From the NCBI GenBank assembly GCA_012845835.1, contig JABAKD010000016.1:23962053-24026052 (forward strand): a stretch of 64,000 nucleotides of DNA. Direction: 5' to 3'. The translations under genes were made by a program, and so were the position numbers. Below, piece after piece: positions 1-12,700 of the stretch. The stretch is from Undaria pinnatifida. Lineage: Eukaryota > Sar > Phaeophyceae > Laminariales > Alariaceae. The number at the start of each line of letters is the position of its first letter. Position 1 is the stretch's first letter. The notes beneath the pieces were generated by a model that was given only the letters and a program-made list of their open reading frames with translations, was not told the DNA's origin and did no database searches.

Positions 1-410
1 ACCCCGGCATACTGTCTGTTTTTTCCCGGTGTCAGCCAAGTATGTAGTCTCAGCTTTCGTAGCATCAAATTGTAAGTAGGGAGTCTTCATTTTTGCGGTG
101 CCGAGTTTGCGCCAACCTCTTCATAGCCATGTCTGTTATGCGAACGTCTTTGAGTGGGTGAAGAGTTCGAGTTGCAATGCATCTGGCTACCCTGTCCCCA
201 TTTTGTAAGTAGTCACATCCGTTTTTCGCTGCCATACTGTACATGATTGCCGGTATTAGTGGCCACGTCGCATTTGGTCACAGAGTCTTCATGATTGCAG
301 TACCAAGTCTTATTTTTTCAGTGCCCAGTTTGCGCCAACCTCTTCATAGCCATATCGTCTGAAAGAGGGTGTCTTTATTTTTGGACATATTCCATATTCC
401 ACTGCGTCCT

Positions 411-583
411 TATTTTCAGTTTGTTCTGGGGATCACGCCCCATCAACAAATAATACATACCGAGTAGTATTTCCTTTTCCTCCATTTCGGCCCGCTGTAT
501 TTTCAGTTTCTTCTGGGGATCACGCCCCATCAACAAATCATACATACGGAGTATTTCCTTTTCCTCCATCTCGGCCCGCTGTC
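411..583. repeat. Tandem duplication of an 85-base unit with a coding-like reading
   Basis: Two units, 411-497 and 498-583, share TCTGGGGATCACGCCCCATC and TTTCCTTTTCCTCCAT. On the minus strand each reads EMEEKEIL, then YLLMGRDPQ or YDLLMGRDPQ, and KLKI in one open frame, so the copies may descend from coding sequence. Nearby, the 26-base string with TTTGCGCCAACCTCTTCATA occurs at about 107 and 328. Confidence 0.55.
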
Positions 584-590
584 ATTCCAC

Positions 591-1255
591 ACTCAACACT
601 CCCACCCTTGGTATGCAGGCGTACTCCTGCTGTGGAACCAACCAGCATCACCGCACATCTTTTACAGTAAACAGTAACCCGGAGGACGGGGGGGCCGACA
701 GGCCCCCCACGTCCGGACACCCTTGTACCTTGGTATTATTTTGTGATTGAAAGGCTTATTTCACGTACATCGGGACTACGCAGAAGCAGTGTACGGCAGC
801 AGCAGTAGCAGCAGCAGCTGCAGCAGAAGCAGTACCGGTACAAGACTTGTCCCCTGCATGTATTGTGCAACCCATATCTTACACCTCACGTATCTCTCGG
901 TCTCTCGCAAGGGCATCGGAGAGAGAGTTGCTTTTTTTACTGCCGTTCTCGTTGTTTAGGGCCCGAATTAACGAGGAACTTGCCAAATCGAATTGCGATT
1001 TTTCTGGTATCTGGGATTGTGCTTAGCGCACCATGTGCCAAATTCAATGTACAGCTTGCCACACCCCCTATTGTTTGTGCCACACCTTTGTTCGCCGCAG
1101 GCGAAAAAAAATGTGCACGGCCTCCCTCTCGCCGTGAAATGAACTGGGTCCGTCTTCGTCGTACGTACGCGAGCGAGTTTTTTTGCCCGGTCATTTCGCG
1201 GTACAACTCGTAGTGGAAATCTTTTTGGGGGTCGGTTTGGCCTTACGGTATACTC
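591..1255. other. No gene recognised
   Basis: Contains a short AGC-rich run at 796-835 and open frames on both strands, none with recognisable domains. Confidence 0.4.
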
Positions 1256-1261
1256 CGTATG

Positions 1262-1554
1262 ATAAACTGATGCATTCCTTCCACAACCGTCAGATTTGTC
1301 TTTGGGATTCATAGTTTCCGCGCACAGATTGAGTTGCCTTCCCCCCCCCCCCCCCCCGACTCCCTCTTGCTCAAACCCAGGCCCCCATGTCCTTAAAATC
1401 TCTGAAAATCTCCGCCCTTCCCTCACCGGTTGTACGACTTGCGGGATACACTCGATAAACTACAAACCAGGTAATAATGCATTTATTTCCTTCCACAGCT
1501 GTCAGATTATGTCCCCCTCAAAAACGGGTTTGATAGTTTCTGCGCACAGACTTA
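1262..1554 (-). repeat. Two copies of the GTGCGCGGAAACTATAAA dispersed repeat
   Basis: Minus-strand copies at 1268-1341 and 1477-1554 share a core of about 75 bases: TGTGCGCGGAAACTAT, AAACCC or variants, AGGGGGACA, AATCTGAC, TGTGGAAGGAA and a TGCAT end. The first ends in a long C run at 1340-1357. The same core appears six more times between 18920 and 30770. Confidence 0.65.
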
Positions 1555-1949
1555 TTATCATCGAGTACTATTAGTACCACGCGCGCGTACAGTCCGTGCT
1601 CTCCGACTGCGACTGTTGTTGCAGGTGCAGCACCGAAGCGAGCGAGTCATGCGCGAAATATTCCCGCCGTGTTCGTGAACCATTTTCGCAACGACCCGCG
1701 GCCCGGATATAACGCAATTAAAGCCCCGCTGTGAGCTATGACGGTGTGAAGCCCATTTCTCGAGGCCATAACGCATAGATAGTGGCTCTCCGCCCTCCCG
1801 CTCCGGCGTGCTACGTGTACAAGGTATCATATGTTATGACGCGAACACGACGTCGAAGGGGGTTGCTTTGGGTTTCTTGTGGTGTCCGTACAGTTTCTTC
1901 ATACTAAGTATACATATGTTCAACTACCAAAATAACCATCCAAACCGTC

Positions 1950-2075
1950 GTCAGCGCGCACGCTTGAAACATAACGTCGTCAGCGCGCACGCTTAAAAAG
2001 ACAAATATGAAGTCGGTGAGAATCGAACTCATGACACATAGCACTACTCACACTGTCACTTGATTCAGTAACACT
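1950..2075 (-). mobile_element. tRNA-like SINE, family 2, copy 1
   Basis: The minus strand has a B box GAGTTCGATTCTCACC and a shared 3' part with CAGCGCGCACGCTT. That 3' part is locally duplicated at 1946-1995. The same layout occurs at 3338-3452. Confidence 0.45.
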
Positions 2076-2091
2076 CACGATAGTGAGTGGG

Positions 2092-2877
2092 TTATTCCCC
2101 GCCGCTCCGGTTGGTTCGGGCCTGGTTGCTCCCTTGGCGGCGCTGTGGGCCACCACCAGTACCGGACGCTCCTCCCGCGCTTCCACCACCGTTGCCACCC
2201 CCGCAGCGGTTGTGGTGGCCACCAACCCCACCATTTTCCCCGTTTCCCCCACTCTGGCCGCCACCATCCCTGGAGTTACAACCTCCACGGTTGCGATCCC
2301 CCCGATCGCGGCTGCCACCGCGCCGTTGTTTGGTGGGGCGCCTTCCTTCCAGCGCTTTCTTTGGAGTCGGCCACAGCACTGGGTCAGGGGCGTCGTCGTG
2401 GGCCAATCTTAAGACTTTGGCCGAGGCGAGTGTAGGAGCTCGCCTCATCTGCCCGAAGGCGGACGAGTTGTCGCGGCGGGCCCACACTGCTTGGACCGAA
2501 AGGTCTTCCGCCTTGAACGACGACCGTTGCTCTGACGTTAGGAGGGCCGTGGCCGCTGCTATCACCGCCTCCGCCAAATGCGCCGAGAACTCGGCCCTCG
2601 GCGTGGTAGCCATGTACTGAATGCTGCCAGACATGAAAGCGTCGTCCCCGGGTCGTGTCTCTTGGGAGGCAACACCCAGCGGGCGCGCCGGGGAAGGGGT
2701 AGCTCTCGCCGGAGTCGATGTAGCTGAGAGGGCAATGGCTTGGCGTGCCCTCTCTACCGCGCGGGACGCCTCGCGATCCATAGCCAGACCGTTAGAGGTG
2801 TGGGAGTGGGTTTTGAGGAGCCGCATCTTCGACTCATGGTCTAAATCGTGGAACCGGAGTTTCCCCGAATCTCCCAT
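2092..2877 (-). CDS. Gag-like ORF of a decayed retroelement, 261 aa
   Basis: The open frame starts MGDSGKLRFHDLDHESKMRL. The first 170 residues look helical with Ala and Glu; residues 175-261 are rich in Gly, Arg, Asn and Gln without a CCHC knuckle, an RNA-binding style tail seen in some retroelement Gag proteins. The same N-terminus recurs in the decayed copies at 7655-8060 and 22600-23470, which marks it as a repeat family rather than a host gene. No reverse transcriptase or integrase was found next to it. The family (DIRS-like, LTR or other) cannot be decided from this copy. Confidence 0.5.
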   Translation of the reverse strand: MGDSGKLRFHDLDHESKMRLLKTHSHTSNGLAMDREASRAVERARQAIALSATSTPARATPSPARPLGVASQETRPGDDAFMSGSIQYMATTPRAEFSAHLAEAVIAAATALLTSEQRSSFKAEDLSVQAVWARRDNSSAFGQMRRAPTLASAKVLRLAHDDAPDPVLWPTPKKALEGRRPTKQRRGGSRDRGDRNRGGCNSRDGGGQSGGNGENGGVGGHHNRCGGGNGGGSAGGASGTGGGPQRRQGSNQARTNRSGGE

Positions 2878-3180
2878 ATTTCTGCATATATATGCGATTT
2901 ATCAGGGTGGGCTAGTGTTAAGATATGGCCTCGAAAGGCCTGTAAATACCCGAATTTGAGATCATTTAGATGGGTTTTGTATGATGAGGTTGGCGTTCTA
3001 TATTCGGAAGAGTTGGGAAATAGATCGGAGGCACGTGCATCCGATCTCAGAAGCTATCCGGGGCTCTGGTGGAATCGAATAAAGCTACGTCTCTACGAAC
3101 GAAACGAAAGTAAGTGAGTACTCTCCGAGGACCTGCTCAATTGGCAGACCTGCAGGGGGCACTCTATGTCCCCCCCCTTG
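2778..3180 (-). mobile_element. Repeat copy 1: leader and start of the gag-like element
   Basis: About 400 bases match 7660-8060 over their whole length, including GGGCTAGTGTTAAG, the start of the gag-like ORF and a GGCAGACCTGCAGGG tract. The match outside the ORF shows that a 5' leader is duplicated too. Confidence 0.65.
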
Positions 3181-3337
3181 ACTTGTAGTTATGCGAAAAA
3201 ACAACCAAGTATGTTTTCCAGTTCGTTAATTAATTATCACCGACTTCATAAGAGCGATCTCCGGAGCTATCCTCTCTCCAGGTACTACAGTTAGTATTAC
3301 TCAGAAGAACACTGACAACTACATCATAACCATTAAT

Positions 3338-3452
3338 AACGTCTCCAGCGCACACGCTCCTGAGTACCAAATATGATCTGGGTGAAAATCGAACTAACGA
3401 CACATCCTTCGTTGGATATATAGCACTATACCCACTGAGCCGAAAGGAAACG
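3338..3452 (-). mobile_element. tRNA-like SINE, family 2, copy 2
   Basis: On the minus strand an A-box-like GGCTCAGTGGGTATAGTG is followed, 45 bases on, by a B-box-like TAGTTCGATTTTCACCC. The downstream part shares CAGCGCACACGCT with copy 1. It is too degenerate at its ends to be a working tRNA gene. Confidence 0.45.
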
Positions 3453-3459
3453 ACACACA

Positions 3460-4080
3460 GCAGCAGTAATAGCTACGATAGGGCTAGCGCTTCGAGGCGG
3501 CCATGAAAAAAGCATCGTCGGGAAGTAATTTAGATGTCAATTTGGAAATGAAGGCAGTTTGAAAATGTCATCCCTTATGTATTCGTTCAAGCTCTACATA
3601 ATATAGACTATATGCCAAGATTCAAGAATAGCTCGGGCGTATACCGCCCAAAATACAAAAATAAAGCGCATTTCTCGCTTGTGTCGCTCAGCGTCTATCC
3701 GCGTTCACGTCGAGGTGCGGAACGGATATGGCAGAGCAAGGGGCGTCGGAGCCGCCCCCCGAAGACGGCGCTCGAACAAAGCTATTTGAATGGCTTATTC
3801 CAGTTCCGAGAATCGCATACTGAGGCCAAGACGAAGAAAAAGTCCAGACCGAATCTCCGAAAAAGAAAATGATCGTAAAGAAAGCAGCGTGCTTGTTAGT
3901 GCTTGTACATAGGGCGTCTAACGTAACGCAGACAAAGCAGAGAGATGGTGCTTACGCCACCATGGCCGCCTTCGATTAATTTCGGTTTGGGTCGGTTCCA
4001 TCCGCATTTTGGGTCGGGGAAATTTTCTTCGTATTGATATTGACATGTGCCGGTATATTTTGATGAGTTTTTCATGAAAA
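3460..4080. other. No gene recognised
   Basis: An 86-codon open frame at 3612-3872 (plus) ends in a lysine/arginine-rich tail. It has no recognisable domain or family and is probably chance. Confidence 0.3.
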
Positions 4081-4090
4081 GTTATTCTAG

Positions 4091-4150
4091 CTACGTCGTC
4101 AGCTGTGAGTTCGCCGAATTTAGGGTCGATACTCATCTTTGCAAGCTGCG
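4091..4150 (-). repeat. MSIDPKF-type dispersed repeat, copy 1
   Basis: The minus strand reads AGCTTGCAAAG-like leader, then an ATG frame MSIDPKFGELTADDVARITF. Relatives occur at 12152, 18755, 26848, 29010, 30045, 30525, 31140, 31370, 31530 and 55475. Confidence 0.6.
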
Positions 4151-4159
4151 TACAACATC

Positions 4160-5400
4160 GATCGCCCGTCTTTAGTACGTTTCATGAGTCAGGACCTAAT
4201 ATAAGACTACGTTGTCTTGCATTACCTATCATGCACGACCAAGTGTGAGATCTCGCAGTCGCTTTCAGGCTTGATAGCAATTTATCAATATATGGGGTAT
4301 ACAAGCAAGCTTTCCCGCTCGGGATGTAGTTGGTAGTTCGATTGCTTGAAATCCTGGGTGTGTCATCATTGAAAAGGGGGGGCGGGCTCTTGAAAACTAA
4401 AGAAAACAAAACAGCCACCGAAGCGACCGAAGCCGCCGGGGAGTGTAAATAATCCGGCAAGTTACACCGACCAGCCCAGACGACTTCATAGCCCAGTCTA
4501 TGTCTATATATGCAGCGAGCGGCTTTCTCCCTTGACTTCACTCGCAGTCACGTATAGTGCGTAGTCACACGTTACTATTTTTCTTCTTAGTCTACCGACC
4601 CGCCCCCCCGATCACCGGTGGTGGGGCGTGGGGTGATTTGGGCAATTTAGCCGTGAATACTGAGGTACGGCGTCGCTTGTGCTTTTTGCCCCCCACCCGC
4701 ATGAAATAAGTAAGTGCACTCTTCCCCCCCTTCGCGCCAGGGATGGGTGTCGTGGCGCCGCATGCGCGATAAAGCGGGGGTTGTTCCGCTCCCCGTGCAC
4801 AGCTCCTTGAACTCCCTGCCGTTAAAATCGGCGACATTGTTGGGCCGTCTATGAATATACTCTTCGATGAACTAGGCCCCCCGATCACAAGTGGGCCTCT
4901 TATTAGAATCACTTAATACGGGGCACCGTTGGGTTGAGTGGACCACGGCCTCGACAAAAGTCAATGCACACATGGCGCGCACCCGCTGGAGTGCGCGCTG
5001 CGAGTGGGAAGAAATAGTCATGGGCGCAGGCACGCATTTCCCCTTCGACGACTTACACAACCCGAACGAGGCAGACAATCCCCTTTAGCTGCACATAATA
5101 GCTCGGACTGCAATATCGATTTGCCACTTTTTTAATATGGTTTTTCAGGGGCTAGTGGCGGCTGCAGTCGGCGTCGTCGCTAGCACGAATTCCAGCGGCA
5201 TACCGTGCAGACTCGGCGGCAGTTGTGTAGCAGCACAATAAGGACGAGTGGGGATTCCCGTGCGGATACAACAAACGCGAATCCCCTATGCCGAAGTCAC
5301 CCTCGGTGTCCAGTTCTATCTCCTCGCCGGCCTGGACGGCGCATGCACCGAACACAGGTTAAGCCGAAACAAAAGACGTACTAGTGTGCCAACTTTGCCA
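4160..5400. other. No gene recognised
   Basis: Short open frames on both strands, none with domains. No repeat family noted apart from G/C runs near 4380 and 4610. Confidence 0.35.
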
Positions 5401-6639
5401 CAGTAACAGGCACACACATGTTAAGGTACGGCCTTGAAAGCGTGTCCCGCACTGAACATGCTGTCTTGGGTGGACTCCCCCTCACAACTACCGATTTTCA
5501 CGATTTTCGCACACACGAGCCACGTATAAGGATTGACGACCTTTCTGCTCCCCCGGGGAGATTCGTCGCTCATGTTTCTGCCTCCGTCACCACTGCCGAA
5601 GGCTGTACCGGCCGCGGGCCGCATTCGCCTGCCGCTGACACCGTTTTCGCTTCGGTTTTGCCATACCCATCGAGTGTGGCACGGGCTCCGCGGAAGCCCC
5701 GGCTGCAGCGACGACCATCGCACAGCCGAGTCCTCTACCAAGGAGTTCTGCACAGGCGACGGGCTCCGCCGCGACCACCGGTTCGACCGTGTCCGTCTCT
5801 GCCTTGCTTTGCACTCCAGCCCCTCTCCGTCGGCGACGACACGCCGACGAACAGCGACAGCAACCGGTAATGCACCCCCGCTGTAGATTATGGATTTGGG
5901 CCCGGCGGGGCCCCTCGATCATCTGAGTGGAGTATCAACACCCCGCTGCAAGTCCCACGGCTGCGGCCGACCCCGTCGACCGCCGCGACCCCTGTTCCTG
6001 CCGCCTCTCCGGTCCCCACGGTACCGATCTCGTCCGACTGTGACCGCGCGGAGCCTATTGGGACTCCTATACTACGACCTCCGCCCACTCCTGGCGACAA
6101 GCCAACTTCAGCTACAAAGTAAGACGCCCTTGACGACGTTGATGAACCTAATTTCGCTCCGTTGCGCGGCTTTCGCATGCCGACTGGGAGCGAGAACACC
6201 AGATTGCGCCGACGTGCCATGCCGAGCTGCGCTACACCAATATCGGCCGGCCGCCGACCCAGTCACCCGACCTCGTGTCGTGTTACCCTTGGCGCAAGCG
6301 TTCCTTCCTTTCGGACACCCAGGAGCTGCAACATAAAGCTCGCCTACATACAAGCGACGACCACTCGTCCGTGACCCGCGGTGGCGTCTTCTCGGTGATA
6401 CACAAGGCACATTGGCTGAGACTCTCTGAGCCATCCTGGGGGCGGGAAATGGACCTCCAACACTCTCGAAACCACATCTTATCGTTATTCGGCCGGCACC
6501 CCGGACCAGCACCGCCAAACCAACCGCTTTACCGCGGAATGTGCATCGGTGCGGCACAGCGTGAGCTTTCTCCCAACAAAGGCGAACATTTTTGGTGCCA
6601 AGCTACGCTCGCGTCACGCGCATAGAGTAGATTCGCCGC

Positions 6640-6920
6640 CTCCGAGACACAGTACTCCCACAGGGAGCCCACTTTTGGTACAAGGACGACGATGGGTCGT
6701 GATGGCTTGGCAAAATCAGCGCGAGTACGGTTGAAGGCGGGGTATATTTGGTCCGATTTTCGGTGACCCGGGGCTGATTAAACTTCTTCTCCCTCCGGCG
6801 CGCTACACGACTTCGACGGGGACCGTACGAGGCTCTTGGTATCTTCAAGTCTACGTCGACAGCGCCTTCCCGCGGGGGATTCAACGTAACGTAGATGACC
6901 CTAGAGGCGCGGCCGTTGCT
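6640..6920 (+). pseudogene. Broken retroelement-like coding remnant
   Basis: One frame reads YKDDDGS, a stop, then WLGKISASTVEGGVYLVRF. After a frameshift another reads DPGLIKLLLPPARYTTSTG and VRGSWYLQVYVDSAFPRG. Together they look like a small beta-barrel domain next to a linker, as in retroelement polyproteins. The GC-rich stretch from 5400 to 6640 has further open pieces without a recognised domain. Confidence 0.35.
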
Positions 6921-7654
6921 AGTTGACTTTCAAGCTGCCGCCGCTCGTCGAATTTTTTCCATTTTTTTTCCCGGGTTATGAGGTTTGGCGTTCTTGTCCT
7001 CGATTTGTGTGTGGGATTTCGAGCTTTTAGTCCGGATGTGGGGCGGTTCTTACCATTTTTCTTTTTCCTAGTCTTGCCGACCCCCGCGCCCCTTGCTCGG
7101 TGTCGGGCCAGGGTCGGGGTAATCAGGTCGCTATTAGAGGCACAGGACTGTCGTTTTTGATGGCGTTCGTTCATATTCGCCCTGTTGACGCCCTCCTCAG
7201 CCCAGAGCCGGGAGGCGACCAGGGTACCCTGTTCGCGCATAACGTGGTACGGGGCTCTACGGGACTGTGTGTTTTATGTTTTTTTTGTGTGTGGGATTTG
7301 TTCTACTTAATTTTTTTCGGCTAAACACTTCTCTCCCTCTCGCGGGGCTGCAGGTCGTGTCACCTTCTATTCTGTGCATTTTTCGTTTCTTCATAACCCC
7401 TCCCCCCCGACCACGCCAGCGGTCCGCGGGAGATTTTTGGCTCGGATTCTCCCTTGTTTTAAACGTCTGTATTCCCCTTCGTTTCGACGAGGGTTGCCTT
7501 GCCATAGTGCATTTTTTTGCGATCCGTTTGCCGTAGAGCCTGTCCTGTCTCGCCCCCCCCCGCCACACCGGCAGTACGCGGCAGGTTTTCGATGGGTGGT
7601 TAGCCTTGTTGTAGGGTCTGCATTTCCTTCCATTGTTTTCTCCGCGTTTTCCTG

Positions 7655-8060
7655 GCTTCATAGCCAGGCCGTTTAGAGGTGTGGGAGTGGGTTTTGAGAA
7701 GCCGCATCTTCGACCCACGATCTAGTTCGCAGAACCGGAGTTTCTCCGAATCTCCCATATTTCTGCATGTGCGGCTCATCAGGGTGGGCTAGTGTTAAGG
7801 TACGGCCTTGGAAGGCCTGTGATTGCCTGATGCGATAGGTAATTGGCCGTTTTCGTATGATAGGTGGGCGTTTTGTATTCGGGAGAGTCAGGAAATGAGA
7901 CCGAGACATTGCGCCTCGGTTCTCAGATGCGTCCCGGCCTCTGGTGGAACAAATATCAGCTGCTTCTCTACTACCAGTACGTATCAAGAGGCTAAGAAGA
8001 TCACCGAGGACTTGCTTAATAGGCAGGCCTGCAGGGAACGTTCTGTGTTCCCGCCCCAAT
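7655..8060 (-). mobile_element. Repeat copy 2: 5' part of the gag-like element, broken
   Basis: Matches 2778-3180. The ORF start reads MGDSEKLRFCELDRGSKMRL and the matching frame is lost after about 35 codons, so this copy is 3' truncated. The longer minus-strand open frame over 7673-8332 is in a different phase and is not the conserved one. Confidence 0.65.
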
Positions 8061-8064
8061 AACT

Positions 8065-9792
8065 TAACACGCATCCATGTACACCCTTCTTGCGCCACCT
8101 CGAATCTATCTTGCCGTGAGAGCTCAGCGATTTCATTCAGGTTTCCAATGGCACTCGAGCCGTTCTTGGAACTCAGAGGAACACAAGTCTCAAGTCCTTC
8201 CCGTTGGGAATCTTGGTCTTGGTCCAGCCGTCTTTGCGGCTTGGTCTGCATTTGCTCGAGCCTCTCGATAACCTCCGCATTTGGGAGGATGTTACGGATT
8301 GTCGTCAGCCTTCGCATAATCGACGGGGCCAATCGGGCGGGGTTATGCTTCCTAGGGACGCCATGGCATACGTTTGCTCACTGTCACTCTTGACAGAACC
8401 ACCCCCTTCGGCCGCTCTCTACGAAAACTCGTGCAAGCGTACAAGCGCTCAAAATAAACCAGCGTATACGACGCTTTCAACGGTAGCAGGCCTTTGTTGT
8501 GGTCCTACAATACGGTTTTGACATGCATCACACCCATGACCGTGGAAGAAAAAAAAAAAAAAAAAGTAGATTGCACGGCTGGCGTTGATCGGGAGTCATG
8601 ACCTACCGTACAACAATCCCTCTTCGTATACCAGGTATTCAGAATTCAATGTGTAACCCCGTGATATATACCAGTGGTGCGCCACGACTATTCATGCACC
8701 CGAAAAACCTTCCCGGATATGTTGCTGCTAAAGTCTATTGCCACTTCTTGAAAAAAAAAATCAGCGATGGACTATCCATTGCTGGCGTCTTCCACAATAT
8801 CTCCAGGGTATGTTGTAAGACCCTATGGCAGCGGTCTATTGATATCAAATCCTTAAATCTGTGGTTGTAGGCAACATGCGTAAATGGACACGTTCCTGAA
8901 TGTATCATTTCGGCGATATGATATTCCATGTCGCCACTTTCCCAAAAGTTGCCTTCGGCATTAGTCTTTCGTCATCACTTATAGCGGAAACTGTTGCTAG
9001 GGCGATCTACTGCCGCTACAGCAAATCTGTTGCTGTCACCGTTCAAAGTTAACTGCTGAAGGCATCACACATAAACACGCCAACACACAACATTTTCCTA
9101 CCTATTGTTGCCAATGGATGATAGACTTCCCCTAACCAATTGCTACCCTATTACAAATAATAATTAATAAATAGCACCAGGTAGTCTTAATGCAAACGAT
9201 ATCCACTAAGGAAAGGATCTCATCTACGGTCGCAGCGGTAAGACAAACGAGCGCAATCTCCCATACTTGCCCTTGCCCTCACGAGGACCTAGCCCCCTTC
9301 CCCGATCATTCCGAAGCAACACATCACCACAAAGAAAAAAGCCTCGTTCTTTATGGTTGGGCAATATCTCGGCGGCGACTCGCATAAATACAATGTGACT
9401 GCTGTATGCCGTAAGTGCTTAAATGGGTGGAGCCGCACAAACGTTTTTCACGTTGGGACACACAACGTGCAATCAGCGGCCACGCTATTAATAGCCCTTT
9501 TCCTTCGTGAGGACAGACAAAAAAGCATCGGTCGATACAGCGTACCAGCCCCCGGCAGCACATCGAGCCCAAAACTTACTCATTTTCCCAACAGACCCTC
9601 CACCCAACTTGGGGGCGGAGTGGTGCTGGGCCAGACGGGCGGGGGGCTACTCGTACAGCAACAATATTCTCCATCTGTCCCTGGTACAAATGACATACCT
9701 GACGACAAGTCGCCGTAGGTCTTTGTTGCTCTCTTACTGTTGCAGTGCGCCGGACCACGACCAATACTTTTGAAGTCCCCCCGCCAACGAGA
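8065..9792. other. Downstream flank of the CYBDOM gene, no gene recognised
   Basis: AT-rich patches and a poly-A run at 8551-8565. It should hold the 3' untranslated region of the CYBDOM gene just below 9793. No recognisable domain in any frame. Confidence 0.4.
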
Positions 9793-12700
9793 CTACTCAT
9801 AGCTTGTGCCTGTTGTGGGGTGCACCTGCGAGCCGGATAGCTCTACCCCGACGTAATGAATATCCATGGGTTTACGCCACGCAATGAGCTGCAGGACCAA
9901 GAACGTCACCACTAGTGCTGCCACAGAAGCCATGTAAAACATCCGCCATTCTTCCTCCACGTCTAACAATTCGAACCCCCCGAAGCACTGAAGTCCACAG
10001 CAGGCGCGAACGAATTCAAGCAACGAAACACCAAAAGGCGGGCGAGAGAAAGGGGTCGTGAGACGGGTATGAAATGAGGACCCCGAGAAAAAAGCACCAG
10101 GTCCAGCGAACGTAGCAAACCAAGTGAATCGCAGACGCTGGCAACAAAATTTCACCTCTTGCGCTTTTTTGTCTGAACCCCAAGTGCCCCCCGCCACCAA
10201 CGGTACTCCTCTCTTCTCTCCCGACCAAGGCCTGTACAGCTAGCAACAACCCCCTTACTCCCTTCTCGTCTTCCGTGTGCCGCAAACCTACGGTACTGAC
10301 GAGTGCCTCGACCGCTATATATGCCACGCTCTGAACGATCTGTTACAGTAGTCTACCTCGGCGAAGCCAAGCGCAGTCGCGCCATTGGGACCCCCCCGGT
10401 CACAACCCCCTGGTGCAGGCCATGTCTGCCTGATCGGTAAAAATCGGGCGTGATCCGTGCCGGCCTTGTAGGGGTGTAAAGGTGTATGTACCATGGTCCT
10501 AAGGAGTACCGCCACGCATGATTCGATTACACCCCCCGGTCGCCTTAACCCCCTCTCCCTTTGCTCTTACCTGGATACCCGCCACGATGATGGCGATATA
10601 CCCCAAGGCCTTGTGTGAAAGCGACCACGCGCGTCTCACCATGGATGCCGGTGCCGGTTTTGGCGCCTGGAGACAAGGTCAGGTAATTTCCAAGATGCCA
10701 TCCGAGGCACGTCGGCACAGAGCGGGGTATTTTACAGATTGAACTATGCGATCAAATGCAGAGAAAATCAGCGAAGAAGACTGCGTTCTGCTTGTAAGCA
10801 GCAGCAATAGTCAACTCTCAAGCTCTAAGGCTCTCAAACAAGCCATTACTAGTACTAGGTGTTGCATACATCGTCAAAACAAAAGTTAAAAAAGCAACGA
10901 GCTCCCCCGCCAAAGGTTTCCAAAAGGCTTTCAACGCCTCCATGGCAAAGCTTCAAATAAGACACAAGTGTGGCACAGCGTTCTACAAATAATGTGAAAA
11001 GACAGCTCGCATTCGCAACTACAATGCCCTACGACAAAACATGACCCGGTTTTCCTTATTCGAACAAGTCTGCATAATTACTCTACGACACGAAATCCTT
11101 GAGCGGGGCGCGCGGTATTTCGCGATTTTCAGCAAAAAAATGCTTTCAACGTTGATGTGCCATGAAGCGGCGCGTATTATGTATAGATAGTCCGCTACAA
11201 CCACGAAAAGCGACTGTTTACAGCTTTTCCTCTTCCTCACCACCTTCGCTTTCTCACCGCTTGATCATCCGGTTGCTGCGCGATAGGCGCCCCGCTAGGT
11301 TGATTGCTCGGTCGGAAGACAGCGGCAACCACTTGGAGCATGAGAAAAACTGTCAGGATCACACCCAACAATCCATGTGGGCTGTCGAAATGTTCTGAAC
11401 ATGAGAGGGGTGGCAAAAAAATACAACCGCGAACGGGATTCGGGGCACTCAAAATGGAGAGTGGAAGCGAGATGGGGGATACACTCATTATCATGTATGG
11501 CTGTACTCTTAACACCATGTACTTCGGCTTTTAACCGGCCAGACAGACTTTTCTCGCACCAAGCGCGAAGCGCCGTGAGGCGCGTCGCATGAAGGATGAG
11601 CTGCATCCTACTATAAAGCGCTTGTGGGGCGAACTGTGGCGCCTTGCGCGTACTTTCCCGCATATGGATGACGGCTTCGAATGACTTGATTTGTTTTCCG
11701 GTGTGGCCACTCCCAGACAGGAATGTTTATGCTATGCAACTGCCTCAAGGGGGGTGGATGGGGGTAAAAGAGGGACATACAGAGTTCGACGATTCATCGG
11801 TTCGCGTGGTGTGCCGTGCAGCGCCGAAGTCACGCGCGCTTTGGAGTCGATCCCCGGCCCTCCGTAACACCACCAGCAAACCAACGTTTGTCGTGACCAT
11901 CGCAGTAGCAGCCAAGACAGTCTCAGAGACTTCGACACGCCTGACATCGCCACTAACCCATGCTGAAACGTTTCATGGCGGCCATATACATAGGGGTGGA
12001 GGCATGCACAAAGCAGTCCCAGCCTGGATCCCTTTCAAACTTGACCCTCGCTGTAGGGACAATTATCTTGGGGTTAGTGTTGGATTGTCTTTGAAGTATA
12101 ATAGTAAAAGGATTAAGCGCAGGTCTTGAGAGTGAGTATTCACATGTAAAGATGAGCATCGACCATAAATTTATCGAACTCACAGCTGACGTGTTTAGAA
12201 GCTTTTTTTCAAAGTACAACATGTAACCCCCGAGACATTGTTGAATCAGCCCCACGTCCCTGACCATAACGCCTTCACTAACCAGAGCCGGATTTTTCTG
12301 TGAAGGACACGGCCGCGAAGAAGCCAGCGATGGCGAAGAGGGCGCCCAGAGTCTGCAGCCCCCTGTGGGCGAAAAAGCCGAACTCAGCAAAGCTATGCGA
12401 AAACCGGGCGAAGATAACGCCCACGGGAAAGCATACGGTCCAGCCAATAACCATCAACCTGTTCGTTGGGAGGGAACCAGGCGGCGGAGTGCGCGTGAAA
12501 AGAGGCGAAGCGCGTCACTTCGTTCTTCAAGGTCCAACCGCACTGCTGCTGCCATAGAGAGAAAAGGTTAGGGAGTTACGTTTCCCGTTTCAGCTCGCTA
12601 TCGACACGGTCGAGACGATGCATGCATCAGATGTGCAAGCGTGGTTGACGAATGGTGACAGACAAGGCGCCATCGACGAGTCACAGCTAACAAAGGGCGA

